Source: Roseovarius mucosus DSM 17069
GTDB lineage: Bacteria > Pseudomonadota > Alphaproteobacteria > Rhodobacterales > Rhodobacteraceae
Reading direction: 5' to 3'
DNA: 64,000 nucleotides
Assembly (NCBI RefSeq): GCF_000768555.3
Contig: NZ_KN293975.1
Location: forward strand, 186,001 to 250,000
In this document: in pieces, positions 1-9,759 of the stretch
How positions within the stretch are numbered: position 1 is the first letter of the stretch
Layout of the letters: each line of letters opens with the position of its first letter
Program-made: the position numbers and the translations under genes
The notes under the pieces: model-generated
What the model was told of the DNA's origin: nothing
Database searches by the model: none
What the model saw: only the letters and a program-made list of their open reading frames with translations

Positions 1-1357
1 CCTGATAGAGCTGCAAGCGCGCCTCATGCGGAAAGAGCGCCTTGACCGCATTGAACGTGGCATCCACGGGCCCATCGCCGGTGGCCTCGGTCGAGACCTC
101 GCGCCCGTCGATTTCCATCGTGAGCGTCGCTTGCTGCGGGCCTTCGGTGCCGCAGATCACGCGCAAGTGTTTGATCTGCAAACGATTGTTCTCGGAATCC
201 ACACCTGCATTGACGAGGGCCACGAGATCGTCGTCATAGATTTCCTTCTTGCGGTCGGCCAATTCCTTGAAGCGGACGAAGACATCGTTGAGCTGGTTGT
301 CGGCCAAGTCATAGCCCAAATCCTTGAGCTTGGAGCGCAAGGCGGCACGGCCCGAATGTTTGCCCATGACGATATTGGTCTCTGTCAGGCCTACATCCTC
401 GGGGCGCATGATCTCGAAGGTTTCGGCGTTCTTGAGCATGCCGTCCTGATGGATGCCGGATTCATGCGCAAAGGCGTTCTTGCCGACGATGGCCTTGTTG
501 AACTGCACCGGAAAGCCCGAGACGGCGGCAACTCGACGCGAGATGTTCATCAGCTTGCGGGTGTCGATGCCAGTCTCATAGGGCATGATGTCGCCGCGCA
601 CCTTGAGGGCCATCACCACCTCTTCCAGCGCGGTGTTGCCCGCGCGTTCGCCAAGGCCGTTGATCGTGCACTCGATCTGGCGCGCGCCGCCCGCAACGGC
701 GGCGAGGGCGTTGGCCGTGGCCATGCCCAAATCGTTGTGGCAATGGGTGGCAAAGATCACATCATCCGCCCCTGGCACGGTTTCGATCAGACGGCGGATG
801 AGCGAGGCGGATTCCTCGGGCGCGGTATAGCCCACGGTATCGGGAATATTGATCGTGGTCGCCCCCGCCTTGATCGCGATTTCCACCACGCGGCAGAGGT
901 AATCCCATTCGGTGCGGGTGGCATCCATCGGCGACCATTGCACGTTGTCGCACAGATTGCGGGCATGTGTCACCGTCTCGTGGATACGCTCCGCCATCTG
1001 GTCGCGGTCGAGGTTGGGGATCGCACGGTGCAGCGGCGAGGTGCCGATAAAGGTATGGATGCGGGGCTGTGCCGCGTGTTTGACCGCCTCCCAGCAGCGG
1101 TCGATATCCTTGAAATTTGCGCGCGCGAGGCCGCAGATCACGGCGTTCTTGGAATTCTTCGCAATCTCGCTCACGGCGTTGAAATCGCCCTCGGAGGCGA
1201 TGGGAAAGCCCGCCTCGATGATATCGACGCCCATGTCATCGAGCAGCCCGGCGATTTCGAGCTTTTCGGCATGGGTCATGGTGGCGCCGGGGCTTTGTTC
1301 GCCGTCGCGCAAGGTGGTGTCGAAGATCACGACTCGATCTTTGGTACTATTCGTCAT
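1..1357 (-). CDS. leuA: 2-isopropylmalate synthase (partial, C-terminus beyond left edge)
   Basis: Condenses acetyl-CoA with 2-oxoisovalerate, the committed step of leucine synthesis in the cytoplasm. The minus-strand frame starts at the ATG at 1355-1357 and stays open to base 1 (452 codons). Near the N-terminus it has the family motif [12 protein letters not shown]. Further on are the metal-site HCHNDLG motif and NGLGERAGN, then the HESGIHQDG segment and the start of the regulatory LeuA dimer domain that binds leucine. The long plus-strand open frame over the same bases is only its antisense shadow. A leader peptide and nested hairpins lie directly upstream, so expression is probably attenuated by leucine supply. 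Confidence 0.96.
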   Translation of the reverse strand, partial: MTNSTKDRVVIFDTTLRDGEQSPGATMTHAEKLEIAGLLDDMGVDIIEAGFPIASEGDFNAVSEIAKNSKNAVICGLARANFKDIDRCWEAVKHAAQPRIHTFIGTSPLHRAIPNLDRDQMAERIHETVTHARNLCDNVQWSPMDATRTEWDYLCRVVEIAIKAGATTINIPDTVGYTAPEESASLIRRLIETVPGADDVIFATHCHNDLGMATANALAAVAGGARQIECTINGLGERAGNTALEEVVMALKVRGDIMPYETGIDTRKLMNISRRVAAVSGFPVQFNKAIVGKNAFAHESGIHQDGMLKNAETFEIMRPEDVGLTETNIVMGKHSGRAALRSKLKDLGYDLADNQLNDVFVRFKELADRKKEIYDDDLVALVNAGVDSENNRLQIKHLRVICGTEGPQQATLTMEIDGREVSTEATGDGPVDATFNAVKALFPHEARLQLYQ

Positions 1358-1370
1358 GTTGGTCTCTTTC

Positions 1371-1451
1371 AAAAAATCCTAAGCCTGCGGCGCGAAACGG
1401 CACATCCTCTGAGCGGTCGCGCCAAGACGGCACGCTCAGAGGCGGCTTAGG
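1371..1451 (-). promoter_or_regulatory. Candidate leucine attenuator upstream of leuA
   Basis: On the minus strand an outer stem (CCTAAGCC at 1444-1451 with GGCTTAGG at 1378-1385) encloses an inner stem (1433-1442 with 1406-1415) and runs into six T residues (1376-1371). A competing pairing, GGCGCGA (1417-1423) with TCGCGCC (1389-1395), overlaps the inner loop. Mutually exclusive stems, a U-tract and a Leu-rich leader peptide ending inside the first arm are the hallmarks of transcription attenuation. The pairing is seen directly; the mechanism is inferred. Confidence 0.7.
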
Positions 1452-1522
1452 CCTAGCAGGACAGCGAAAGCGGCACGCCGAATGGCGTGGGGCAATTGCG
1501 TGATATGATCCTGCATCAACAT
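1436..1522 (-). CDS. leuA leader peptide (28 aa)
   Basis: This short reading frame has ATG at 1520-1522 and TGA at 1436-1438. Four of its last seven residues are leucine (it ends AVLLGLSRL), and the Leu codons CTG, CTA, CTA and CTC span the 5' arms of the downstream hairpins. A TATAGT box (1530-1535) with TTTTCA 17 bp upstream would start transcription at about the A of this ATG, so the leader may be translated without a 5' UTR. It is too short to identify by homology. Its leucine content, its position and its stop codon inside the stem support an attenuation role. Confidence 0.6.
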   Translation of the reverse strand: MLMQDHITQLPHAIRRAAFAVLLGLSRL

Positions 1523-1618
1523 GGGCGAAACTATACGGGCAGTGCAGAGCGATGAAAACCCCGAAATTGCATCGCGCTTCGGGGTTGAAGCTGTGCGGGC
1601 TTCGGCTAGGTCTGCGCC

Positions 1619-2284
1619 ATGGAAAACGCATTGATCATCGGCGCATCGGGCGGTATCGGGCGGGCTGTGAGCGCCGCCCTTGAGGCAAGGCGCGTCGCGG
1701 TGACGCGCCTGTCACGCAGCGGCGATGGATTGGACGTGACCGATGAGGCCTCGGTTGCGGCGGCGCTCGGGGCGCTGACAGGGCCGTTTGACCTGATCCT
1801 CGTGGCGACAGGGGCGTTGGAAATCGGCGGTGCCGCGCCGGAAAAAGCGCTGCGGCAGGTGAGTGCTCAGGCGATGCTGGATCAATTCGCGCTCAATTGC
1901 GTGGGGCCATCGCTTGTGCTCAAGCACAGTGTCCGGCTTCTGCCACGCGAGGGGCGGGCGGTATTTGCGGCGCTCTCGGCGCGGGTGGGTTCGATCGGCG
2001 ACAACGGTTTTGGCGGCTGGTATAGCTATCGCACCGCCAAGGCCGCGCTCAACCAGATGATCCACACCGGCGCGATTGAACTGGGGCGCAGCCATCGCGC
2101 GGCGATTTGCGTGGCGTTGCATCCGGGCACGGTCGAGACCGACTTTACCCGCAAGTATCTGGGGCGGCACCCGGCGGTGCCCGCGTCAGAGGCGGCGGAA
2201 AACCTGTTGCGCGTCATGCAAGGCTTGCGGCCAGAGGACAGCGGCGGGTTCTTTGATTGGCAGGGGAAACCCGTGCCATGGTGA
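1619..2284 (+). CDS. SDR family oxidoreductase (CsgA/C-factor-like)
   Basis: This is a 221-residue NAD(P)-dependent short-chain dehydrogenase. The N-terminal Rossmann motif GASGGIG lies at about residues 8-14. A Y-x-x-x-K catalytic pair is seen in WYSYRTAKAAL, with an upstream Ser in the LSAR segment. The length is typical of the small cytosolic CsgA-like SDRs. Its stop overlaps the start of the photolyase gene, so the two are translationally coupled. Such SDR and photolyase pairs occur together in alphaproteobacteria, but the substrate is unknown. Confidence 0.85.
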   Translation: MENALIIGASGGIGRAVSAALEARRVAVTRLSRSGDGLDVTDEASVAAALGALTGPFDLILVATGALEIGGAAPEKALRQVSAQAMLDQFALNCVGPSLVLKHSVRLLPREGRAVFAALSARVGSIGDNGFGGWYSYRTAKAALNQMIHTGAIELGRSHRAAICVALHPGTVETDFTRKYLGRHPAVPASEAAENLLRVMQGLRPEDSGGFFDWQGKPVPW

Positions 2285-3807
2285 CGCGGCTGGTGTTGGT
2301 GCTGGGGGATCAGCTTAGCCCGGGTCTCTCTGCGCTCTGTGCGGCGGACAAGGCGCATGATGTGGTGGTCATGGCCGAGGTGATGGACGAGGGCAGCTAT
2401 GTGCCGCACCATCCCAAGAAAATCGCACTGATCCTGTCGGCGATGCGGCATTTCGCAGAAGAGTTGCGCGCGGATGGCTGGCAGGTGGCCTATACGCGGC
2501 TGGATGATCCCGAGGCCACGCCGTCGATTGTCGGCGAGTTGATCCGCCGCGCCCAGGAATTTGGCGCGTCCGAGGTGATCGCCACGCAGCCCGGCGAGTG
2601 GCGGCTGATTAAGGCGCTCGAAGAAGCGCCGTTGACCGTTCGGCAACTGCCGGATGATCGGTTTATCTGCACGCTGGAAGAGTTCGATCGCTGGGCTGAG
2701 GGGCGCAAAGAGCTTCGGATGGAGTATTTCTATCGCGAGATGCGGCGCAAGACCGGGTTCTTGATGGAGGACGGTCAGCCTGCGGGGGGCAAGTGGAATT
2801 TTGACCATGACAATCGCAAACGTGCGCAAGCGGACCTGCTGCGTGCAACCCCGCTGCAATTTGAACCGGATGCAATCACGGCTGAGGTGCTCGATCTGGT
2901 CGAGGGGCGATTTGGCAAGCATTTCGGCAGGTTGCGCCCGTTCTGGTTTGCGGTGACACGGGCCGGGGCCGCCCAAGCCTTTGACCATTTCGCACGCAAT
3001 TTGCTGGCCGGGTTTGGCGACACGCAGGACGCGATGCTGGAGGGGGATGCGTTCCTGCACCATTCGGTAATTTCGATGTATTTGAACATCGGATTGCTCA
3101 ATCCTATGGATATCTGCACTAGTATTGTTGAAGAATGGCAAGCGGGCCGAGTGCCGATCAATGCCGCCGAGGGCTATATCCGGCAGGTGATCGGCTGGCG
3201 CGAATATGTCCGGGGGCTCTATTTCCGCGAGGGGCCGGACTATGCGACGCGCAACGCGCTGGGCCATGGGCGCGATCTGCCAGCGATGTATTGGGGGGCC
3301 GAGACCCGTATGAACTGTGTCTCGCAAGCTGTTGATGTGACAGAAAAAGAGGCCTATGCGCACCACATTCAACGCCTGATGGTGACGGGTAACTTCGCGC
3401 TGATGGCCGGGATTGACCCCGCACAGGTGCATGACTGGTATCTGTCGGTTTATGCCGATGCCTTTGAATGGGTCGAGGCCCCGAATGTGATCGGGATGAG
3501 CCAGTTTGCCGACGGTGGTATCATCGCCAGCAAACCCTACGTGAGTTCGGGCAATTACATCGACAAGATGTCGGATTACTGCCGGTCCTGCGCCTATTCG
3601 GTCAAGGACAAGACCGGCGATGACGCCTGTCCCTTCAACCTGCTCTATTGGGATTTCCTGATCCGGCACCGCGATCGATTCGGGCGCAATCCACGTATGG
3701 GGCCAGTTTATCGCACCTGGGACAAGATGGAAGCCACCCGCCGTCAGGCTGTGCTGGACGGGGCCGCGCGCGTGCTGGGCGATCTGGATGCGGGGCGCAT
3801 CGTCTGA
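2278..3807 (+). CDS. Iron-sulfur bacterial cryptochrome/(6-4) photolyase
   Basis: This 509-residue protein of the PhrB/FeS-BCP family binds FAD, a lumazine-type antenna and a [4Fe-4S] cluster. It repairs (6-4) photoproducts in light or acts as a blue-light sensor. The four cluster cysteines expected from Agrobacterium PhrB are present at C347, C435, C438 and C451. The N-terminal Rossmann antenna domain begins LVLVLGDQLS. The start chosen is the ATG at 2278, which overlaps the SDR stop; an in-frame start 21 bp upstream is less likely. The stop abuts the convergent MORN gene stop with no gap (TGATCA at 3805-3810). Confidence 0.92.
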   Translation: MVTRLVLVLGDQLSPGLSALCAADKAHDVVVMAEVMDEGSYVPHHPKKIALILSAMRHFAEELRADGWQVAYTRLDDPEATPSIVGELIRRAQEFGASEVIATQPGEWRLIKALEEAPLTVRQLPDDRFICTLEEFDRWAEGRKELRMEYFYREMRRKTGFLMEDGQPAGGKWNFDHDNRKRAQADLLRATPLQFEPDAITAEVLDLVEGRFGKHFGRLRPFWFAVTRAGAAQAFDHFARNLLAGFGDTQDAMLEGDAFLHHSVISMYLNIGLLNPMDICTSIVEEWQAGRVPINAAEGYIRQVIGWREYVRGLYFREGPDYATRNALGHGRDLPAMYWGAETRMNCVSQAVDVTEKEAYAHHIQRLMVTGNFALMAGIDPAQVHDWYLSVYADAFEWVEAPNVIGMSQFADGGIIASKPYVSSGNYIDKMSDYCRSCAYSVKDKTGDDACPFNLLYWDFLIRHRDRFGRNPRMGPVYRTWDKMEATRRQAVLDGAARVLGDLDAGRIV

Positions 3808-5220
3808 TCACTCGGTTTTGGTCGTGGCCTCAGACAGCGCGCCGTCTTCCCATGTGCCGCTGGCCTCTTGCCCGGTGGCGTAGCGCATCGTGCCTTCGCC
3901 CTGCCGCTTGCCCGCACGGAACATGCCCTCATAGACATCGCCATTTGTGTAGGTGGCGACGCCACGCCCCGAAATCTCACCGTTCTGCCAGTCGCCCTCG
4001 TAGACAAAGCCATCGGGCATCGTGATCTTGCCCTGTCCGTGGCGCTGCCCGTCGACAAATCCGCCCACATAGATCGTGCCATCGGGATAGGTCGCGGTGC
4101 CGCTGCCATGGCGTTGGCCGTCCTGCCATTCCCCCTCATAGCGATAGCCGTCGGGATAGGTCATGACCCCGGTGCCATGGTTGCGGGCGTTCTGGAATTC
4201 GCCCTCATAGACGAGGCCGTTGGGATAGGTGGCACGCCCGGTGCCCTCGATCACGCCGCCGACCCATGAGCCCTCATAGGTTGACCCGTCAGGGTAAGTG
4301 ATGCGCCCCTCGCCATTGGCCAGATCATCGCGGAATTGCCCCTCATAGACCGAGCCATCGGGATAGGTGACGCGCCCCTGACCCGAGATTTTGCCCGCGA
4401 TCCATTCGCCCTCATAGAGATAACCATCGGTGCCGGTGAATTTGCCCTGACCGTGGCGGCGGTCATCCTTGAAGGCCCCCTCGTAGAGATCGCCATTCTC
4501 ATAGGTGACGCGGCCCGAGCCCTCGCGCCGGCCAGCGACAAGATCGCCCTCATAGACATCGCCATTGGGCTGCGTGAGCTTGCCCTTGCCGTCAATCTCT
4601 CCGGCGCGCCAGGTGCCCTGATAGATCAGCCCGTCGGGCATGGTCAGCGTGCCCTCTCCCTCGCGCGCGCCGCGCGCCACGGCGCCTTCGTAGACCGCAC
4701 CATCGGGATAGGTGATCTTGGCCGTGCCCTCCTTGACGCCATTCATCCAATCGCCGTCATAGACATAGCCCCCCGGGCTCTGCATCCGGCCGCGCCCGTG
4801 GTGCATGGCATTGAGAAACCCGCCCTCGTAGCGCACGCCATTGGCATAGATCGCAACACCTTGGCCGGTGATCTTGCCATCCTCCCAGGCCCCCTCATAG
4901 GTGCCGCCATCAGTAAACACGATCTTGCCGATGCCATTGGGCTTGCCGCGCGCGAATTCTCCCTCGTAGACCGAGCCATTGGGAAAACGCGCGACACCCT
5001 TGCCGCGGATTTCACCCTCGACCCATTCGCCGGTATATTGATAGCCATTGGGCAGGGTATAGGTGCCGGTGCCATGTTGCAGCCCGTCCTTGAAGGTGCC
5101 CTCATAGATGCCGCCATCGTCATATTGCTTGGTCTGCACCTCTGCATCCTGCGCGGCGGCCAAGCTGGCCGTGCCGAGCGCGATGCTCAGAAGGATGGGT
5201 CTTGTGCGCGAAAAGTTCAT
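3808..5220 (-). CDS. Exported MORN-repeat protein
   Basis: The 470-residue product has an N-terminal signal peptide (about residues 1-22, ending SLAAA) followed by about 19 tandem 23-residue MORN units of the form YEGxFxxGxxxGxGxxxxxDG, and a short acidic tail. MORN repeats form elongated beta-hairpin sheets that bind lipids or proteins, so an envelope scaffold role is plausible; no catalytic domain is visible. Units alternate between F and W at the position after Y-x-G-x, which makes a 46-residue higher-order repeat with one phase slip around units 9-10. The start at 5218-5220 is chosen because the upstream in-frame extension lacks coding character and hides the signal peptide. Confidence 0.88.
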   Translation of the reverse strand: MNFSRTRPILLSIALGTASLAAAQDAEVQTKQYDDGGIYEGTFKDGLQHGTGTYTLPNGYQYTGEWVEGEIRGKGVARFPNGSVYEGEFARGKPNGIGKIVFTDGGTYEGAWEDGKITGQGVAIYANGVRYEGGFLNAMHHGRGRMQSPGGYVYDGDWMNGVKEGTAKITYPDGAVYEGAVARGAREGEGTLTMPDGLIYQGTWRAGEIDGKGKLTQPNGDVYEGDLVAGRREGSGRVTYENGDLYEGAFKDDRRHGQGKFTGTDGYLYEGEWIAGKISGQGRVTYPDGSVYEGQFRDDLANGEGRITYPDGSTYEGSWVGGVIEGTGRATYPNGLVYEGEFQNARNHGTGVMTYPDGYRYEGEWQDGQRHGSGTATYPDGTIYVGGFVDGQRHGQGKITMPDGFVYEGDWQNGEISGRGVATYTNGDVYEGMFRAGKRQGEGTMRYATGQEASGTWEDGALSEATTKTE

Positions 5221-5373
5221 ATCTGCCCCGATGCCCGATCCCGCCCGATGATACGGCGGCTGCGTCAAATCTAGAGGACGGGGCAAGGGCTGACAACGGG
5301 TTTTGGCCAAATCGTCTTTCCCTCCGGCGGTGATCTGCTACATCAGGCGCGAGGACAAGCAGAGGGCAAGGAC

Positions 5374-7041
5374 ATGGGTGACAGGTTTCGCCTGACGCTG
5401 GCGCAGTTGAACCCCACGGTGGGGGATCTGGCGGGCAATGCGCGTATCGCGCGCGCAGCATGGGAAGAAGGGCGCGCGGCGGGGGCCGATCTGGTGGCGC
5501 TGCCCGAGATGTTCATCACCGGCTACAACACGCAAGACCTGGTGCAGAAGCCGGCCTTTCATCAGGCGGCGATTGCCGCGATCGAGGCGCTGGCGCGCGA
5601 CTGCGCCGAGGGGCCGGCGCTGGCCATCGGAGGCCCGGCGCTGGAGGGTATCGGCCTCTATAATGCCTATTACATCTTGCAGGGCGGCGTGGTGCGCGCC
5701 CGCGTGCTCAAGCATCATCTGCCCAATGAGACGGTTTTTGACGAGGTCCGGCTATATGAAAGCGGGCCGGTGGCGGGGCCCTATACGGTGGCGGGCGTGC
5801 GGATCGGCAGCCCGATCTGCGAGGACGCCTGGCACGAGGATGTGGCCGAGACATTGGCCGAAACCGGGGCGGAAATCCTGCTCGTGCCCAATGGGTCGCC
5901 GCATTACCGCGACAAGATGGACCTGCGCCAAAACATGATGGTGGCACGGGTGATCGAAACTGGTTTGCCTCTGGTCTATCTCAACATGGTGGGCGGGCAG
6001 GACGATCAGATGTTCGATGGCGGCTCTTTCGTGCTCAATCCCGGCGGCGCGCTCGCGGTGCAATTACCGATGTTTCAAGAGGCGGTGACGCATGTCGATC
6101 TGGAGCGGGGGCCGGAGGGCTGGCGCGCGGTGCCGGGGGATTTGGCGCATTTGCCGGATGATATGGAGCAGGATTATACCGCGATGGTGCTCAGTTTGCG
6201 CGATTACCTGCGCAAATCGGGGTTTTCAAAGGTCTTGCTGGGGCTTTCGGGCGGGGTCGACAGCGCCATTGTTGCCACCATTGCCGTTGATGCACTGGGG
6301 GCCGAGAATGTGCGCTGCGTGATGTTGCCGTCGGAATATACCTCGGCGGACTCGCTTGAGGATGCCAAGGCCGTCGCGGAAAACCTCGGCTGCCGCTATG
6401 ATTTCGTGCCGATCGACGCAGGCCGCGCGGCGATCACGGCGACGCTGGCACCGTTGTTTGGGGGCACCAAGCCGGACCTGACCGAGGAGAATATCCAGTC
6501 ACGGCTGCGCGGGCTCTTGCTGATGGCGCTCAGCAACAAGTTTGGCGAAATGCTGCTGACCACCGGCAACAAATCCGAAGTGGCGGTGGGTTATGCCACG
6601 ATCTATGGCGATATGGCGGGGGGCTATAACCCGATCAAGGACCTCTACAAAAGCCGTGTGTTCGAGATTTGCCGTTGGCGTAATGCCCAGCATCGCGGCT
6701 GGATGATGGGGCCAGAGGGGGCGGTGATCCCCGAGCGGGTCATCTCCAAGCCGCCCAGTGCCGAATTGCGCGCCGATCAGAAGGACAGCGATTCGTTGCC
6801 CGATTATCCGGTGCTGGACGGGATATTGACCATTCTGGTGGATCAGGATGGCTCGATTTCGGATTGCGTCGCGGCGGGATATGACCGGGACGATGCCAAG
6901 CGGGTGGAACATCTGCTCTATATCAGCGAATACAAGCGGTTTCAGGCGGCCCCCGGCACGCGGCTAAGCAAACGGGCGTTCTGGCTGGATCGGCGCTATC
7001 CGATTGTGAATCGTTGGCGGGATGGGTACGGCGAGGGCTGA
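5374..7041 (+). CDS. nadE: Glutamine-dependent NAD+ synthetase
   Basis: This 555-residue enzyme makes NAD+ from deamido-NAD+, ATP and glutamine in the cytoplasm. The N-terminal nitrilase-type glutaminase domain (about residues 1-265) has its catalytic Cys at C149 in the ICEDAW context. The C-terminal ammonia-dependent synthetase domain has the PP-loop SGGVDS at about 292-297 and the TGNKSE motif. An AGAGGGCAAGG ribosome site precedes the ATG. The gene is divergent from the MORN gene and convergent with the histidine kinase gene, whose stop lies 5 bp beyond its own. Confidence 0.96.
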   Translation: MGDRFRLTLAQLNPTVGDLAGNARIARAAWEEGRAAGADLVALPEMFITGYNTQDLVQKPAFHQAAIAAIEALARDCAEGPALAIGGPALEGIGLYNAYYILQGGVVRARVLKHHLPNETVFDEVRLYESGPVAGPYTVAGVRIGSPICEDAWHEDVAETLAETGAEILLVPNGSPHYRDKMDLRQNMMVARVIETGLPLVYLNMVGGQDDQMFDGGSFVLNPGGALAVQLPMFQEAVTHVDLERGPEGWRAVPGDLAHLPDDMEQDYTAMVLSLRDYLRKSGFSKVLLGLSGGVDSAIVATIAVDALGAENVRCVMLPSEYTSADSLEDAKAVAENLGCRYDFVPIDAGRAAITATLAPLFGGTKPDLTEENIQSRLRGLLLMALSNKFGEMLLTTGNKSEVAVGYATIYGDMAGGYNPIKDLYKSRVFEICRWRNAQHRGWMMGPEGAVIPERVISKPPSAELRADQKDSDSLPDYPVLDGILTILVDQDGSISDCVAAGYDRDDAKRVEHLLYISEYKRFQAAPGTRLSKRAFWLDRRYPIVNRWRDGYGEG

Positions 7042-7046
7042 TCCGT

Positions 7047-9179
7047 CTATTCGGCGGCAGGGCGGTGTGCCGCAGGGCGCGGCACCAAGTCGCCGCTTTC
7101 CAGCAGGCGGGCGATATAGGCGACCAGATCCGCCTTGCGCAGCGGCTTGCCAAGAAAGCCGTCCATTCCCGCCAGATGCGCCTCTTGCCGGTGTTGTTCC
7201 AGAACATTGGCGGTGACGGCCACGACATGCGCGGGCGGCAGATCCTGTGCGGCCTCTTGGGTGCGGATGAGGCCAGTGGCCTGATAACCGTCCATGCCTG
7301 GCATGGAGACATCCATCAGCACCAGATCAGCGGGTGCCGCGCTATAGAGCGCCACCGCTTCGGCCCCGTTGGCGGCAAGGCGCAGCAGCGCGCCGGAGCG
7401 GGCAAAATAGCGCTCCAGAAGTAAGCGATTGGTGGCATTGTCGTCGACGGCAAGGATTTGCAGCCCCTCAGCCCAAGCCTCGGTGCGGCGGGCGTCCGCA
7501 GGTTCGGACGTGAGTGCTGTCAGATGGCCATTGAGGGCGGCGCGCGCGGCCTCGATCAAGAGCGCATGGCGCAGGGGTTTGCGCAGCACGTTGCGCAGTG
7601 CGCCGCCGGTTTGTGCCGCACGGTCCGATAGCAGGATTTGCGGGATCGCGGCGGGCAGACCCTCTTCGGTCACGCGGTCATCGCGCAGGATGAGGGCGGG
7701 CGTGGTCGCATGCGGCATGTCGGCCAAGTCCGCGCCCTCGATCACGCGGGTGCCAAGATGGGTGAGCAGAGAGGCAAGCCCGGCGCGGCGGTCGGCGCAC
7801 GCGTCCAACAGCCATATCACCGGCGTATCCTGACCGGGCTGCGCCAGAGGCGCGGCGCGCAGGCCCCGCCCGCTTGTCTCTTGCGGGATGAGCGGCAGGG
7901 TGATGTCGAACCGCGTGCCAGCGCCCTCGCGCGATTGCAGCGTCAGCGTGCCCCCCATCAACGTCACCAACTGGCGGCTGACCGCGAGGCCGAGACCGGT
8001 GCCGCCAAAACTGCGGGTGGCGGTATTGTCCACCTGCTCGAAGGCGGTAAAGACCTTGTCCTGCTGATCCGCAGGGATGCCCACCCCGCTGTCATGAACC
8101 GTGATCACGATCTGGCCGGGGCCCCCTGCGCTGATGCGCAGGGCGACATGCCCCTCCAGCGTGAATTTCACGGCATTGCCTGCGATATTCACGAGGATCT
8201 GGCGTAGGCGCCCGGCATCGCCCAGCAGTATCTCGGGCAGGTCGGGGGCGACATCGGCATAGAGCATCAGCCCCTTGCGCGCCGCCAGCGGTGCCAGAAG
8301 CTGCGTGACATCCTCGACAATCTCGCGCAGGCGATAGGGCTCAGAGGCCAGCGTGAGCTTGCCCGCCTCGATCTTGGAGAAATCGAGGATGTCGTTGATG
8401 ATGGTCAGAAGCGCGTCGCCCGAGCGGACCATGGTGCTGACATAACTGTCCTGTTCCGGGCTAAGCTCGGTTTCCGAGAGCATGTCGGCCATGCCGATGA
8501 TGCCGTTCATCGGCGTGCGGATCTCATGGCTCATTTTTGCGAGGAAGTCGGATTTCGCCTCATTGGCGATTACCGCCACCTCGCGCGCCTCTTCCAGCCG
8601 GGTGATGAGGCGGCGCAACGGACGTCCGACGATCACCCTGAACGAGAGCCAGTTGCCAAGAGCGGCAATCAGAATGCCGCCCGCCAGAAGCATCAGCAGG
8701 AAATCGCGCTGATAGCGTTTGACGGTGGCGATCTCGCGTTCGTCAAAGCGGGTGACAAGCTCGGTTATGGGCCAGGAAAATACCTCGTAGGGCAGGGAGA
8801 GCGCGGTATCGGCCCCCTGACAGCCCAACCCCTCGGGCACCACCGCCAGCAAGGCGCGGCTGGCCGGGTCCACCAGCTCCACACAGCGAATTGCGGGATC
8901 GCCCAGCAGTGTCTGCATGAGGTCGGTCACATAGGGGCTGGCCCAGTTGACCGCGCCATCGCTCTGGTCGCTGAACCGTTCCAGCGCGCCGCCCAGCCGG
9001 GCGGTGGCATTGCCGATACGCATGGCCATCGCCTCTTCGCTGCGCAACAAGTTCTTTTCGCTGAGCCACAAGAGCCCGGAGGCGGCAAAGAGCAAAAAGG
9101 TCGGCACCATCACTGCCGTCAGCTTGAGGTAAAGCCCCAGCGTCGGCGTGCGCAGCGCGGCCCCGTCGGTCGTGGCCAT
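7047..9179 (-). CDS. Hybrid sensor histidine kinase/response regulator
   Basis: This 710-residue membrane kinase has TM1 at about residues 15-38, a short periplasmic sensor region, and TM2 at about 155-178 followed by a linker. The HisKA domain has H218 in KMSHEIRTP, and an HATPase_c domain with GVGIP and GGTGLGLA boxes follows. Next comes a degenerate receiver-like segment (about 455-550), then a complete C-terminal receiver with phospho-acceptor D623 in [15 protein letters not shown]. The start at 9177-9179 lies 5 bp after the stop of the small exported protein upstream, so the two form an operon. No separate DNA-binding regulator is encoded nearby, so output probably passes through an unlinked phosphotransfer partner. 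Confidence 0.9.
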   Translation of the reverse strand: MATTDGAALRTPTLGLYLKLTAVMVPTFLLFAASGLLWLSEKNLLRSEEAMAMRIGNATARLGGALERFSDQSDGAVNWASPYVTDLMQTLLGDPAIRCVELVDPASRALLAVVPEGLGCQGADTALSLPYEVFSWPITELVTRFDEREIATVKRYQRDFLLMLLAGGILIAALGNWLSFRVIVGRPLRRLITRLEEAREVAVIANEAKSDFLAKMSHEIRTPMNGIIGMADMLSETELSPEQDSYVSTMVRSGDALLTIINDILDFSKIEAGKLTLASEPYRLREIVEDVTQLLAPLAARKGLMLYADVAPDLPEILLGDAGRLRQILVNIAGNAVKFTLEGHVALRISAGGPGQIVITVHDSGVGIPADQQDKVFTAFEQVDNTATRSFGGTGLGLAVSRQLVTLMGGTLTLQSREGAGTRFDITLPLIPQETSGRGLRAAPLAQPGQDTPVIWLLDACADRRAGLASLLTHLGTRVIEGADLADMPHATTPALILRDDRVTEEGLPAAIPQILLSDRAAQTGGALRNVLRKPLRHALLIEAARAALNGHLTALTSEPADARRTEAWAEGLQILAVDDNATNRLLLERYFARSGALLRLAANGAEAVALYSAAPADLVLMDVSMPGMDGYQATGLIRTQEAAQDLPPAHVVAVTANVLEQHRQEAHLAGMDGFLGKPLRKADLVAYIARLLESGDLVPRPAAHRPAAE

Positions 9180-9184
9180 CGGGA

Positions 9185-9580
9185 TCACTCCAAACGGGTG
9201 GCGCGGCCCGCGTCCATCAGCGCCTTGAGCGGGGTGCGGTTGTCGATCTCGGTCCGGATCACGCCATAGCGCCCGCCATTCTGCGAGATGTAGTAATCCA
9301 CCGGCACCTCCCTGCCATCGGGGCCAAGGAGCGTGGCGCACATCACATACACCTCGTCCATCTTGAGGATGATCTCGTGATTCTCAGTCGGGTAGAATCT
9401 GGTCAGTTGCCCGGTGGTCAGATCGAGATGTGGCAGCGCACCATCGACCATGGCGCGGCTCAGGCTGCGTTGCAGTGCGGCCTGAAGCTGCGTGCGCACC
9501 TCGGTCAGGGATTGCGCCTGAGCATTGGTCCCAAGAGTAAGGCCGAGCACCAGCAGGGCAAAGAGGGTGAATCGTGTCAT
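9185..9580 (-). CDS. Small exported protein cotranscribed with hybrid kinase
   Basis: This 131-residue protein has a clear signal peptide (residues 1-22, TNAQAQ cleavage region). The mature part of about 110 residues has no recognised domain. It contains one Cys and a C-terminal segment rich in charged residues (RTEIDNRTPLKALMDAGRAT). It sits immediately upstream of the kinase and on the same strand, which suggests a periplasmic partner or ligand sensor for the kinase; that role is inferred from position only. The start at 9578-9580 is chosen because the signal peptide begins there. Confidence 0.75.
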   Translation of the reverse strand: MTRFTLFALLVLGLTLGTNAQAQSLTEVRTQLQAALQRSLSRAMVDGALPHLDLTTGQLTRFYPTENHEIILKMDEVYVMCATLLGPDGREVPVDYYISQNGGRYGVIRTEIDNRTPLKALMDAGRATRLE

Positions 9581-9759
9581 GTGCCATCTCCGTCTTGGGC
9601 GGTCGGAACAATCCAAACCCAAGAGCGTTAGCAAAGAGTTGATCCACGCAAAGGATTTCGATCAAATCCGCGTTATTCGAGGCGGTATGACACGCGCTTG
9701 TGATCCCGATCCGTCACCATTTCGCTTAGGTCGGTCCATGTCGAAGCAAGGAGAGTGCA

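Noticed and set aside
26..1450. Long plus-strand open frame (474 codons)
   Set aside because: It is antisense to leuA, whose minus-strand translation has all family motifs. The same reasoning removes long shadow frames at 2026-3669, 12607-14433, 31107-32720, 33770-36544, 37032-38915 and 59181-60551.
1559..1584. Terminator for a gene reading into leuA
   Set aside because: CCCCGAA-N12-TTCGGGG followed by TTTTC on the minus strand resembles a terminator, but the upstream neighbour is divergent and no minus-strand gene precedes it.
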